In this document: in pieces, positions 1-11,271 of the stretch | How the letters are laid out: the number at the start of each line of letters is the position of its first letter | Numbering within the stretch: position 1 is the stretch's first letter | From: Streptomyces kaniharaensis | GTDB lineage: Bacteria > Actinomycetota > Actinomycetes > Streptomycetales > Streptomycetaceae | DNA length: 64,000 bases | Direction: 5' to 3' | Assembly: GCF_009569385.1 (NCBI RefSeq) | Contig: NZ_WBOF01000003.1 | Span: 372,001-436,000 of the forward strand | The notes under the pieces: model-generated | Told to the model about the DNA's origin: nothing | Database searches by the model: none | What the model saw: the letters and a program-made list of their open reading frames with translations, nothing else | Made by a program: the position numbers and the translations under genes

Positions 1-2507
<2,507 letters not shown>

Positions 2508-2636
2508 CCGTCCCACCGTCCGGATCGCCACTACGCCGGGTGCGCCGGGGCGCCCCGACTCCCAGGGCGGCGGGCCACCGCCCTGCTCTCCCACTGTGCC
2601 ACCGGACGCCGAAGCGGTGACAGCCGGGACGGGGGC

Positions 2637-3314
2637 TCAGCCCGGGAGCCGGGCGAGGAGACTGTCACCGAGGTCGGCCAGCAGCTCGGCGGTGTCGCGG
2701 TGGACCTCGGCCGCACCGCAGCCGAGCAGGTCCTGCGCGGCGAAGCCGCCGCTCTCCAGAGCGACGCACGGCACCCCGGCCCGGCCTGCGGCGGCGACGT
2801 CCCAGACGGTGTCGCCGACGAACACCGCGTGCGCGGGCCCGGAGGCGCCCGCACGGTCCAGGGCGGCCCGGACGAGATCCGGCGCGGGCTTGGTCGCGGC
2901 CACGTCGTCGGCGGTGGTGACTGCCGCGATCACGTCGTCGGCGTCGAGCGCACGGCGCAGCACGGCGATCTCCCGGTCGGAGGCGGAGCTGGCCAGGACG
3001 ACCCGCCAGCCGCGGCCCGCGCAGGCGCGCAGGAGTTCGGCGGCACGGGGCAGCGGTGTGATCGCCGGCCAGTGGCGGGCGTAGAGGGCGTCGTGGGCGG
3101 CGGCGATCGCCTCGTCGTCGCCGTGGTCGCGGTGCTCGCCGAGCAGGTGGTCGAGCAGTTGGTCGGCCCCCATGCCGACGGCCCGGTGGACCCGGGCGGC
3201 CGGGAGTGTGCGGTCGTACTGCCGCAGGGCCTCCCACCAGGCCAGGGTGTGGAAGCAGTTGGTGTCGAGCAGGGTTCCGTCGACGTCGAAGAGGGCCGCT
3301 GCGGTCGTCGTCAT
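2637..3314 (-). CDS. HAD-superfamily hydrolase (phosphoglycolate-phosphatase-like)
   Basis: 225 residues. HAD motif I is FDVDGTLLDT at residues 9-18 (nucleophile and acid Asp). Motif II is VVLASSAS near residue 105, motif III Lys is in ATKPAPD near 140, and motif IV acidic residues are in FVGDTVWD near 170. The helical cap between motifs I and II makes it a subclass IA enzyme, acting on small phosphorylated metabolites in the cytosol. The substrate cannot be told from sequence. ATG at 3314 follows a GGACGAGC stretch. It lies between the sensor kinase and a STAS gene on the same strand, 28 bp downstream of the latter, so co-transcription is possible. Confidence 0.9.
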   Translation of the reverse strand: MTTTAAALFDVDGTLLDTNCFHTLAWWEALRQYDRTLPAARVHRAVGMGADQLLDHLLGEHRDHGDDEAIAAAHDALYARHWPAITPLPRAAELLRACAGRGWRVVLASSASDREIAVLRRALDADDVIAAVTTADDVAATKPAPDLVRAALDRAGASGPAHAVFVGDTVWDVAAAGRAGVPCVALESGGFAAQDLLGCGAAEVHRDTAELLADLGDSLLARLPG

Positions 3315-3342
3315 GGGCTCGTCCTTTCGTTCGGCCTTTCGT

Positions 3343-3714
3343 TCAGCCCGGCACGGCGTCCCGGATCGGGAACGCGTCGGTGGCGCCGGTGAGTTCGAGC
3401 ATCCGCAGGACCAGTGGCAGGGGGCGGGCCAGTTCGATACGGCTGTCGTCTGCGGCCGCGCGGGCCTGGGCCCGGAGCAGGGCGTTGAGTCCGGTGGAGT
3501 CGCAGAACTCCAGCCCGGCGCAGTCGATCACGACGACGGTGGCCGGCTCGGCCAGCGCCGGGTCGAGGGCCGCGTGCAGGCCGGCGACCGTGTCGAGGTC
3601 GAGCTCGCCGTAGAGGGCGAGGATGGTGCCCTCGGCCCACGGCTGGGCCTCTACGGTGAGCCTGCCCACCTGGCCGGCGGTGCCGTTCTGGGTTTTCGGC
3701 GGGCGGTGTGTCAT
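3343..3714 (-). CDS. STAS-domain anti-sigma factor antagonist
   Basis: 123 residues forming a single STAS domain. The signature CDSTGLNALL at about 71-80 carries the serine that an RsbW-type kinase would phosphorylate; the preceding strand is VVVIDCAGLEF. Members bind anti-sigma kinases when unphosphorylated and so release stress sigma factors. ATG at 3714 is chosen because AAAGGAG lies 7 bp upstream and the residues match the family N-terminus; longer in-frame extensions run into the enolase gene. It sits 44 bp downstream of that gene on the same strand, so it could be read from the same message. A second STAS gene and an RsbW-like kinase lie at 11.3-12.2 kb. Confidence 0.92.
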   Translation of the reverse strand: MTHRPPKTQNGTAGQVGRLTVEAQPWAEGTILALYGELDLDTVAGLHAALDPALAEPATVVVIDCAGLEFCDSTGLNALLRAQARAAADDSRIELARPLPLVLRMLELTGATDAFPIRDAVPG

Positions 3715-3758
3715 CGCTTCGGGCTCCTTTCGTTCCGGGCCCGGCCTCGCGGGCGGTT

Positions 3759-4853
3759 TCACGCGATCCGGTACTCCGCGGCCCGGGCGGGCGCGAGGCG
3801 CAGCCCGTGGCCGGGCGCGCCGTCCGCGCCGGGGGTGACGGTGCCGCCGGTGGGGTCGAGGGTGCCGTCGAAGAGCAGCCGCTCGAGCCGGACGTGGTCG
3901 TGGAACCACTCCAGGTGGCGGCAGTTGGGGACGGCCGTGGCGGCGTGGGCGTGCAGGTGCGGGGCGCAGTGCGCGGAGACGTCCAGGCCGTGTGCCTCGG
4001 CGAGGGCGGCGGCGCGCAGCCAGCCGGTGAGGCCGCCGCAGCGGGTGGCGTCGGCCTGGAGGCAGTCGACGGCGGGCAGCATGCGGGCGAAGTAGGCGAG
4101 GTCGTAGCCGTACTCCCCGGCGGTGACGTCGGGCGCGGCGGCGTCGCGGACGGCGCGCAGGCCGGTGAGGTCGTCGGAGGAGACCGGTTCCTCGAACCAT
4201 GTGACGCCCTCGTCGGCGAGACAGGCGCCGATCCGGACGGCCTGCTTGCGCCGGTAGCCGCCGTTGGCGTCGGTGTACAGCTCGGTCCGGTCGCCGACGG
4301 CGGTACGGGCGGCCCGGACCCGTTCGAGGTCGCGCCGCTCCCGGGTCCCCCAGGACTCGCCGATCTTGATCTTGACGCGGGGGATGCCCTGGTCGTCGGT
4401 CCAGTGGCGCAGCTGCCGTTCCATGGTGGCCGCCGAGTAGGTCGTGAAGCCTCCGCTACCGTACACCCGCACGGGCCGGGCGGCGCCGCCGAGCAGCCGG
4501 GCGAGGGGCAGGCCGAGCAGGTGTCCGCGCAGGTCCCACAGGGCGAGGTCGACGGCGGAGATCGCGCCCGCGACCAGGCCGGGCCGGCCGGTGTTGCGCA
4601 CCGCGCGGTTCATCGCCTCGTACGCGGCGCTGGTGTCGTGCGGGTCGCGCCCGGTGACCAATGGGGCGAGCTCCTCGCGGATGACCGCGGCGGTGGCGGC
4701 TGCGCCGTAGGTCCAGCCGAGGCCGGTGTGCGGGCCGCCGACGGCCTCGGCCAGGATCAGCGTGGTGCTGTCCCAGGCGAGGGTGCCGTCCGCCTCGGGG
4801 GCGTCGGTGGGCACGGTGTAGACGTGGACGCCGATCCGTTCGACGGCGGTCAT
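3759..4853 (-). CDS. Enolase-superfamily (mandelate racemase subgroup) dehydratase/racemase
   Basis: 364 residues. Complete mandelate-racemase-type active site: the Lys-x-Lys pair in VKIKIGES, metal ligands in DANGGY, FEEPVSSDD and TAGEYGYD, the His-Asp dyad in LQADATRCGG and SAHCAPHLH, and the terminal Glu in LEWFHDH. Such enzymes abstract the alpha-proton of a carboxylate and then racemise or dehydrate sugar acids. The start ATG (4853) overlaps the stop of the upstream GMC gene as ATGA, showing translational coupling. Together with a gluconate-dehydrogenase-like oxidase and a TPP enzyme upstream, this suggests oxidation of a sugar or polyol to an acid, then dehydration (inference). The exact substrate is unknown. 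Confidence 0.9.
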   Translation of the reverse strand: MTAVERIGVHVYTVPTDAPEADGTLAWDSTTLILAEAVGGPHTGLGWTYGAAATAAVIREELAPLVTGRDPHDTSAAYEAMNRAVRNTGRPGLVAGAISAVDLALWDLRGHLLGLPLARLLGGAARPVRVYGSGGFTTYSAATMERQLRHWTDDQGIPRVKIKIGESWGTRERRDLERVRAARTAVGDRTELYTDANGGYRRKQAVRIGACLADEGVTWFEEPVSSDDLTGLRAVRDAAAPDVTAGEYGYDLAYFARMLPAVDCLQADATRCGGLTGWLRAAALAEAHGLDVSAHCAPHLHAHAATAVPNCRHLEWFHDHVRLERLLFDGTLDPTGGTVTPGADGAPGHGLRLAPARAAEYRIA

Positions 4854-7181
4854 GACGGGGCTCGCAGTCCGGAGCGGGCGCCCGCCGCGAGCAGGCCGGC
4901 GGCCCGGTCGACCAGCGCCATGATGGTGAGCGCGGGGTTGGCGCTGCCCTGGGTGGGCAGCACGCTGCCGTCGGTGATCAGCAGGTTGGGCACGGCGAAG
5001 GTGCGCAGGCGGTGGTCCACCACGCCGCTCCAGTGGTCGGCGGCCATCCGGCAGCCGCCCACGAGGTGGGCATAGCGGTCGATGGTGATGACCTCGCTCG
5101 CGCCGGCCGCGCGCAGGATGTCCTCCATCACCTCGCGGGCGGCGCGGATCAGCCGCCGGTCGTTCTCGCACTGGGAGAAGGCGAACTCTGCGACGGGCAG
5201 CCCGTGCCGGTCGGTCTCGGCGGCGAGGGTGACCCGGTTGTCCGGCTGGGGCAGCAGCTCGGCCATCGCGCCGAGGGTGGCCCAGTGCACGTAGTCGGAG
5301 AGGTAGGCCCGCAGGTCGGCTCCCCAGTGGCCCTGGGCGACGACGTGCTCGGCCCAGGTGATGGGCAGCGGGGAGATGTTCTGGATGGTGAATCCGCGCT
5401 TGTACGGCCGGTCGGGGCCGGTCTCGTAGTACTGCTCGGTGGAGACCTCGGGCGGCGGGGCCTTGTAGGCGCGGATCTCCTCGTCGAAGCGGCCGGAGGT
5501 CTGCGGCGCGCCCTGCACCATGACGTAGCGGCCGACCAGGTCGTGCTCGTTGCACAGGCCCTCGGGGAAGCGTGGGCAGGCGGAGTTGAGGAGCAGGCGC
5601 GGGGTCTCGATGGCGTACCCGGCGACGGCCACGGTGCGGGCCTGCTGGAGGTGTTCCCGGCCGCCGCGGAGGTAGCGCACGCCGCACGCGAGCCCGTCGG
5701 GGCCCAGCTCGACGGCGGTGGCCATGCTGTCGGCGCGGATCTCGGCACCGTGGGCGAGGGCGTCGGGGACGTGGGTGATCAACGGGGAGGCCTTGGCGTT
5801 GACCTTGCAGCCCTGGAGGCAGAATCCGCGGTAGATGCAGTGCGGGCGGCGTCCGAAGCGGCCGCTGGTGATGGCGACCGGGCCGACGCGGGCCTGGATG
5901 CCGAGGGCCGCGGCGCCGCGCAGGAAGATCTCGCCGTTGCCGCCGACGGGGTGCGGCGGGTGCGGGTAGGGGTGCGGCTCGCCCCACGGCCAGTACTGGC
6001 CGGCGACGGGGAGTTCGTACTCCAGCCGCCGGTAGGAGTCGCGCAGGTCGGCGTAGTCGATGGGCCAGTCGGCGCCGACGCCGTCGAGCGCGTGGGTGTG
6101 GAAGTCGGAGGGGTGGAAGCGGGGCGCGTACCCGGCGAAGTGGACCATCGAACCGCCCACGCCGCGGCCGGAGTTGTTGGCGCCGAGCGGCACCGGATCG
6201 GCGCCGGAGATGACGCGCGGCTCGGTCCAGTACAGGTGGTGGGAGCCGGCCTCGTCGCTGACCCAGTCGGTGAGCGGATCCCAGAAAGGTCCGGCCTCCA
6301 GTACGACGACGCTCCAGCCGTGGCGGGCCATCCGCTGGGCGAGGGTGGCGCCGCCGGCGCCGCAGCCGACGATCAGCAGGTCGACCTCGTCCCTGTCGTC
6401 GTAGCGGCGCATGTCGCGCAGCAGCGCGTGGTCGAGGCCGCGCCCGTCGCGCGGCAACAGCCAGGCGGAGGAGTTGGTGCGGCGGACCTCGCGTTCGGCG
6501 GCGGCGTTGGCCCGGACGGTGGCGGCGGCGGCCCGCAGGCGGGAGTGGCGTCCGGGGTCGGTGGCCGGCGGCGGCGGACGGACGGGTTGGTGGTCGGGCG
6601 GCCGGGGCGGGTGGGAGTGGGCGTCGGCGACCTCCCAGGGCTCGCGCAGGCTCGCACCGAGGCGCAGGTAGCCGCGCGGGTGGGCGGGGCCGCCGAAACC
6701 GATCTCGTTCCAGGCGGTGGGGTGGGCGTAGTAGGCGGTGCAGGCGTAGCGAGTCCACAGGCTCCAGACGTGCCGGGCGGGCAGGCCGTGCCAGCGCTCG
6801 CCGTGCAGTTCCCGGACCCGGCCGACCAGTGCCCGCTGCTGCACCTCGGTGAGGGCGGCGAACGGGCCGTCGGCGTCATCGTCCAGGGCGCGCAGGGTGC
6901 GCCGCCAGGCCTCGTCGTCCTCCGGCATGTCGGCGTAGCGCCAGCCGTCGGTCTGCCGCTCGGCGAGCCGGGCGTCGATCATCGGCAGCAGCGGGACGTC
7001 CGGGTGGTCGAGCAGCAGGTCCACCAGGGCGCGGGCGGTGGCCTCCTCGGCGGGGGCGAAGAACCGCAGCGGTGGCTGCGGGCCGGTCCGGGCGAGAACG
7101 ACGGCGGCCGTTTCGCGGTCCCAGTACCGGGGCCTGGGCGAGCACGTCGTAGCCGGGGAAGCGGTTGCGGTCCTCAGGCAT
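4850..7181 (-). CDS. Gluconate 2-dehydrogenase subunit 3 domain fused to GMC oxidoreductase (apparent +1 frameshift)
   Basis: Reading from ATG 7181 gives MPEDRNRFPGYDVLAQA, then the frame is lost at a run of four G (plus strand 7129-7132). One base fewer restores RYWDRETAAVVLARTG and an uninterrupted ~776-residue protein. Residues ~1-200 resemble the gluconate 2-dehydrogenase subunit 3 family. The GMC part starts with LLIVGCGAGGATLAQRM (FAD-binding Rossmann motif) near residue 270 and ends with the catalytic-His region HLVGGCRM and SANPALTIM. GMC enzymes oxidise alcohols or sugars with FAD. The ATG is supported by GGGAG 8 bp upstream and by an 8-bp overlap with the gene before it. The stop overlaps the enolase start. 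The frameshift may be a sequencing error or a real inactivation; the rest is intact. Confidence 0.8.
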
Positions 7182-7611
7182 CGCGGGACTCCCGGCGCAG
7201 TACGGCGGCCAGCAGGCCCATCCCTCCGACCAGGCTCATCAGCAGCGGCGCGAACAGCGGCGGCCCCATCTCGACGTTGTACCGGGCCATCGCCCAGCCG
7301 CCGGGCTTCTCGGCGATGCCCCGGACGTGCAGGTACGTGCCCTGGAGGCCGTTGGCGGTGATCGCGGCGGAGGCGAGCGGCAGCAGGGTGCTGGCGGCGC
7401 GCGGGTCGAGCGCGCCCGCGACGCCGGCCACCGCGCCCACCGGCCCCAGCCACACCGGCCACCACATCACGCGGTTGCCGAAGCCGGCCCGGTCGTGCTC
7501 CAGGTAGATCTCGGCGGCGGTGATCAGCGAGCCGGCGGCGGTGGCCAGGGCGAGCGAGCGCTGGAACCGGCCGGTGCGGATGTTGCGCAGCACCAGGTCA
7601 GTGGTTCCCAT
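7174..7611 (-). CDS. Small multi-spanning membrane protein, function unknown
   Basis: 145 residues, with about three or four hydrophobic segments (residues ~20-36, ~50-68, ~75-90, ~118-138) and short charged loops. No catalytic motif is visible and I do not recognise a named family. Its ATG (7611) follows GGAGG and overlaps the end of the TPP-enzyme gene by 14 bp. Its stop overlaps the GMC start by 8 bp. It is therefore an integral part of the operon and may anchor the GMC enzyme at the membrane, where subunit-3-containing gluconate dehydrogenases act (inference). Confidence 0.8.
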   Translation of the reverse strand: MGTTDLVLRNIRTGRFQRSLALATAAGSLITAAEIYLEHDRAGFGNRVMWWPVWLGPVGAVAGVAGALDPRAASTLLPLASAAITANGLQGTYLHVRGIAEKPGGWAMARYNVEMGPPLFAPLLMSLVGGMGLLAAVLRRESRDA

Positions 7612-9403
7612 GTCGGCCTCCGAACGACGGCAGGAGTTCCTGGAGCTTGGCCTTGAACCCCTGGCGGACCATCGCCGCGCGGTCCTCGTCCCCGCGCAGC
7701 ACGGACGCGGCGGCGGCCTGGATCTGTTCCCAGGTGGCGTGCGGCGGGATCGGCGGCACGGCCGGGTCGGTGCGCAGTTCCAGCAGGAACGGGCGGTCGG
7801 CGGCGAGGGCGCGCTGCCACCCGTCGGGCACCTGGCCGGGCTCGTCGGCCCGCTCGGCGGCGAGGCCGAGGGTGGCGGCGAAGCCGGCGTAGTCGACGTC
7901 CGGGAGTTCCTGCGAGGGCAGGAAGCTCGGCGCGCCCTCCATGGCCCGCATCTCCCAGGTGACCTGGTTGAGGTCACGGTTGTTGAGCACTGCGACCACG
8001 AGGCGCGGATCCTCCCACTGCTGCCAGTACTTGGCGACGGTGATCAGCTCGGCGAGGCCGTTCATCTGCATGGCGCCGTCGCCGACCAGGGCGATCGCGG
8101 GCCGGTCCGGGTGGGCGAACTTGGCGCCGATCGCGTACGGCACGCCCGGGCCCATGGTGGCCAGGGTGCCGGACAGCGAGCCGCGCATCGTGCCGCGGAA
8201 GCGCAGGTGGCGGGCGTACCAGTTGGCGGCGGAGCCGGAGTCGGCGGTGACCATGGCGTCGTCGGGCAACAGGTGGTCGAGGGCGTGCACGGCGTACTCG
8301 GGGTTGATCGGGTCCGCCTCGACCCCGGCCCGCCGTTCCATGACCTCCCACCAGCGCTCGGTGTTGTCGCAGACGGTGTTCTGCCAGGTGCGGTCCTCCT
8401 TGCGGATCAGCAGCGGCAGCAGCGCGTCGAGCGTGCCGGCCGCGTCGCCCACCAGGTTGACCTCGTACGGGTAGCGCAGCCCCACCATGAACGGGTCGAG
8501 GTCGATCTGCACGCCCCTGGCCTGCCCGAATTCGGGCAGGAACTGGGTGTACGGGAAGCTGGAGCCCACGGTGAGCAGGGTGTCGCAGTCGCGCATCAGC
8601 TCGTACGAGGGGCGGGTGCCGAGCAGGCCGATCGCCCCGGTGACGTAGGGCAGGACGTCGGGCAGCGCGTCCTTGCCGAGCAGTGCCTTCGCGACGCCGG
8701 CGCCGAGGAGTTCGGCGGTCTGCTGGACCTGCCGCCGGGCGTTGCGGGCGCCTTGGCCGACCAGCATCGCGACCCTGCTGCCGGAGTTGAGCACGTCGGC
8801 GGCCCGGCGCAGCTCGGTCTCGTCGGGGAGGACCGTCCAGCGCGGGCTGCCCAGGCTGGACGGCACCATCTTGAAGGCGTGCTGCGGCGGGCTGTAGTCG
8901 AGCTCCTGGACGTCGGCGGGGACGATGACGGCGGTGACGGTGCGGCGGGCGGCGGCGGTGCGCATGGCCCGGTCGAGCACGTTGGGCAGTTGCTCGGGGA
9001 CGGTCACCATCTGGCAGTACTCGGCGGCGACGTCCTTGAACAGGCCGAGCAGGTCGACTTCCTGCTGGTAGGAACCGCCCATGGCGCTGCGGTCGGTCTG
9101 GCCGACCACCGCCACCACCGGGACATGGTCGAGCTTGGCGTCGTACAGCCCGTTGAGCAGGTGGATCGCGCCCGGTCCGGAGGTCGCCGCGCAGACCGCG
9201 GTGCGGCCGGAGAACTTGGCGTAGCCGACGGCCTCGAACGCGGCCATCTCCTCGTGCCGGGCCTGGACGAAGACCGGATGGTTGTCGGCCCGGCCCCAGG
9301 CCGAGAGCAGCCCGTTGATGCCGTCGCCGGGGTAGCCGAAGACGTACTCGACGTCCCAGGCTCGCAGTCGCTCCAGGATGTGGTCGGAAACCTTCGGGGA
9401 CAC
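7598..9403 (-). CDS. Thiamine-pyrophosphate enzyme (pyruvate oxidase / acetolactate synthase-like)
   Basis: 601 residues with the three-domain ThDP architecture. The N-terminal PYR domain has the catalytic Glu region ARHEEMAAFEAVGYA. The central domain runs about residues 190-330. The C-terminal PP domain has the ThDP motif GDGAMQMNGLAELI ending in VVAVLNN. It resembles PoxB-type enzymes that decarboxylate 2-oxo acids such as pyruvate. Start is GTG at 9403, directly after AAGGAGGAGCACC, a near-perfect ribosome site. It is the first gene of a four-gene minus-strand operon (TPP enzyme, membrane protein, GMC, enolase). The operon content points to carbon overflow or sugar-acid metabolism; substrate assignment is uncertain. 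Confidence 0.93.
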   Translation of the reverse strand: MSPKVSDHILERLRAWDVEYVFGYPGDGINGLLSAWGRADNHPVFVQARHEEMAAFEAVGYAKFSGRTAVCAATSGPGAIHLLNGLYDAKLDHVPVVAVVGQTDRSAMGGSYQQEVDLLGLFKDVAAEYCQMVTVPEQLPNVLDRAMRTAAARRTVTAVIVPADVQELDYSPPQHAFKMVPSSLGSPRWTVLPDETELRRAADVLNSGSRVAMLVGQGARNARRQVQQTAELLGAGVAKALLGKDALPDVLPYVTGAIGLLGTRPSYELMRDCDTLLTVGSSFPYTQFLPEFGQARGVQIDLDPFMVGLRYPYEVNLVGDAAGTLDALLPLLIRKEDRTWQNTVCDNTERWWEVMERRAGVEADPINPEYAVHALDHLLPDDAMVTADSGSAANWYARHLRFRGTMRGSLSGTLATMGPGVPYAIGAKFAHPDRPAIALVGDGAMQMNGLAELITVAKYWQQWEDPRLVVAVLNNRDLNQVTWEMRAMEGAPSFLPSQELPDVDYAGFAATLGLAAERADEPGQVPDGWQRALAADRPFLLELRTDPAVPPIPPHATWEQIQAAAASVLRGDEDRAAMVRQGFKAKLQELLPSFGGRHGNH

Positions 9404-9486
9404 GGTGCTCCTCCTTCACGCCGACGGCCCCCCGCAGCGCGGCTATCCGCTGCGGCGGGCCGGAAACACCCGGCGGGAGGGAGAGT

Positions 9487-10404
9487 TCAGTCCGGTTCCT
9501 CCGGTTCGTCGACCCAGCCCGGGGCGTCGCGGTCCTCGAGCTGCTCGCGCAGCCGGGTCAGGGTCGCGGTGAGCAGTCGGGAGACGTGCATCTGGGAGAC
9601 GCCGATCCGCGTGGCGATCTCGGACTGGGTCCAGCCGTCCCAGAAGCGGAGCTTGAGGACGGTCTGCTCGCGCTCGGGCAGCTGGGCGAGCAATGGGCGT
9701 ACGGCGGTGCGGAAGTCGGCGAGTTCGATGCCGGGATCACAGCTGCCGAGGCGGTCGAGCATCGCGCTGCCGCTGTCGTCGCTGTCCTGGTCGCGCAGCG
9801 CGTCCAGCGAGTTGGGGCGGTAGACCCGGCCGGCGACCAGCCCTTCGGAGGCCTGCTCGACGGTGAGGTGCAGGTACTCGGCGATCTCCCCGGTCTGCGG
9901 GAGGCGGCCGAGTTCCTGCTCCAGCCGGTCGGAGCCGCGGGCGACCATCAGGTACAGCTCCTGCATGCTGCGCGGCACGCGGACCGGCCACGAGGTGTCG
10001 CGGAAGAACCGCTTGATCTCGCCGGCGATGGTGGGGATGGCATAGGTGACGAACTCGACGCCGCGCCGCGGGTCGTAACCGTCGACGGCCTTGATCAGGC
10101 CGATCGTGCCGACCTGGAGGATGTCGTCCATGTCCTCGGCGCGGTGCCGGAAGCGACCCGCGATGAATCGGACCAGCGGCATGTTGAGTTCGATGATCGT
10201 GCCGCGGACGTAGCTGTAGGCGTGCGTCTCGCGGCCGAGGCCGGCCAGGCGCTCGAACAGCGCGTCGCTGAGTTCGCGCGCCTCGGACTTGCCCATGGCC
10301 CGCAGCTCGGCCTCGGTCGGCCGCGGGGGCAGGTCGGGCGGGAGGCCGGGCGGCGCGGTGCCGGCCTGGTCGGCATGGTGAACGGTTTCCGGAGCGGTGG
10401 ACAC
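9487..10404 (-). CDS. SigB/SigF-type stress RNA polymerase sigma factor
   Basis: 305 residues. Region 2 carries LNMPLVRFIAGRF, DDILQVGTIGLIKAVDGYDP and FVTYAIPTIAGEIKRFFRD. Region 3 contains RVPRSMQELYL, and region 4 ends with WTQSEIATRIGVSQMHVSRLL. These are hallmarks of the SigB/F/G group of actinomycete stress and sporulation sigma factors. An in-frame ATG lies 18 bp upstream (10422), but GTG at 10404 is preferred: AGGAG stands 7 bp before it and no site precedes the ATG. Upstream, a SigB-type promoter points into the gene, suggesting autoregulation. STAS and RsbW-like genes nearby supply the expected partner-switch regulators. Confidence 0.95.
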   Translation of the reverse strand: MSTAPETVHHADQAGTAPPGLPPDLPPRPTEAELRAMGKSEARELSDALFERLAGLGRETHAYSYVRGTIIELNMPLVRFIAGRFRHRAEDMDDILQVGTIGLIKAVDGYDPRRGVEFVTYAIPTIAGEIKRFFRDTSWPVRVPRSMQELYLMVARGSDRLEQELGRLPQTGEIAEYLHLTVEQASEGLVAGRVYRPNSLDALRDQDSDDSGSAMLDRLGSCDPGIELADFRTAVRPLLAQLPEREQTVLKLRFWDGWTQSEIATRIGVSQMHVSRLLTATLTRLREQLEDRDAPGWVDEPEEPD

Positions 10405-10581
10405 TTGCTTTCTCCTGGGCATCGGGGTGAGCGCCCCGCATCGCGGCGAACTCGCGCTCGCGCGTCGTGGGCTTCGTCCCCCAGGACCTGTGCCCGGCTT
10501 CTTCAAGCGAAGATCCCGGCGGCACCCGGTGGTGGGTGCGGGAGCGACTGGCGTGACATCCATGGCCGCTGCAATCTGGTT

Positions 10582-10607
10582 CTACCCGGACATACGACTT
10601 TAAATTC
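10582..10607 (-). promoter_or_regulatory. SigB-type promoter reading into the sigma-factor gene
   Basis: On the minus strand GAAT (10607-10604), then 16 bp, then GGGTAG (10587-10582). This fits the streptomycete SigB consensus GNNT-N14-16-GGGTAY except for the last base. It lies ~180 bp upstream of the GTG start and is back-to-back with a similar promoter on the other strand. Confidence 0.6.
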
Positions 10608-10617
10608 GTGTTTCACC

Positions 10618-10642
10618 GATTTATTACGATTTCTCCGGGTAG
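10618..10642 (+). promoter_or_regulatory. SigB-type promoter reading into the 'plasmid stabilization'-type gene
   Basis: GATT at 10618-10621, 15 bp, GGGTAG at 10637-10642, again the GNNT-N14-16-GGGTAY pattern. The gene start (10685) lies 42 bp downstream, with AAGGAGGGG at 10671-10679. Confidence 0.6.
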
Positions 10643-10684
10643 GCGAGCTCGCGCAGCAACCTCCGCCAGGAAGGAGGGGCGGCC

Positions 10685-11008
10685 ATGCCCCGAGGATCCA
10701 GCCCCAAGCGGGAGCGCCAGTACGAGCACATCAAGGAGAGCGCGCTCGACCGGGGCGAGAGCGAGAAGCGGGCCAAGGAGATCGCCGCCCGGACGGTGAA
10801 CAAGGAACGCGCCCGGCACGGCGAGTCGAAGAGCGCGAGCCGCACCTCCACCCGCGACATGTCCTCAGGCCGGCGCGGCGGGCAGCGTTCGCACAAGGGA
10901 GCCGAGGGCCCGTCCTACGACCAGCTGTACAACGAGGCCAAGCACCGCAACATCAAGGGCCGTTCGAAGATGAACAAGCGCGAACTCGCGAACGCGCTCG
11001 GTCGCTGA
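10685..11008 (+). CDS. Small basic 'plasmid stabilization'-type protein with Rho_N/SAP-like C-terminus
   Basis: 107 residues, strongly charged and lysine/arginine rich (SPKRERQYEHIKES, EKRAKEIAARTVNKER). Streptomycete homologues carry the historical label 'plasmid stabilization protein', but no such role is evident here. The C-terminal YNEAKHRNIKGRSKMNKREL stretch resembles the Rho N-terminal/SAP helix-extended-loop-helix nucleic-acid binding fold. ATG follows AAGGAGGGG. It is divergent from the sigma factor gene and has its own SigB-type promoter, so it is probably a general-stress protein, perhaps nucleoid- or RNA-associated (inference). Confidence 0.85.
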   Translation: MPRGSSPKRERQYEHIKESALDRGESEKRAKEIAARTVNKERARHGESKSASRTSTRDMSSGRRGGQRSHKGAEGPSYDQLYNEAKHRNIKGRSKMNKRELANALGR

Positions 11009-11069
11009 GCGTGCCCCCGTCCCCGATGACCAAGATGACCAAGGTGCCCCCGATGACGAAGGTGCCACC

Positions 11070-11250
11070 ATGACGATTCCGACACCCCCGGATCCGGACA
11101 CCGAGCCGGTCCCCCACCCCAATCCGGCGCCGCGCCCCGGAGAGGGCCCCGCTCCGGTGCCGCGCGCCCATCCCGCCGTTCCCGGAGCCCGAGCCCTTCC
11201 CGGACCCGGATCCGGCACCGCCTCCGGAGCCCCACCCGGGGCAGCAGTGA
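11070..11250 (+). pseudogene. Short proline-rich ORF, apparently frameshifted
   Basis: ATG 11070 opens MTIPTPPDPDTEPVPHPNP, a Pro/Asp/Glu-rich low-complexity peptide. Further on, the same character continues in another frame (PFPEPEPFPDPDPAPPPEP) and reaches a TGA at 11248-11250. The two halves would join with a single-base change. Proline-rich short proteins of this kind occur in streptomycetes, but low complexity makes any frame look plausible, so this is tentative. Confidence 0.3.
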
Positions 11251-11271
11251 GGCTGCCGGCCGTCAGCGCCA

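Noticed and set aside
10609..10642. GTTTC as alternative -35 for the plus-strand SigB-type promoter
   Set aside because: Spacing to GGGTAG would be 22 bp, outside the 14-16 bp range; GATT at 10618 fits.
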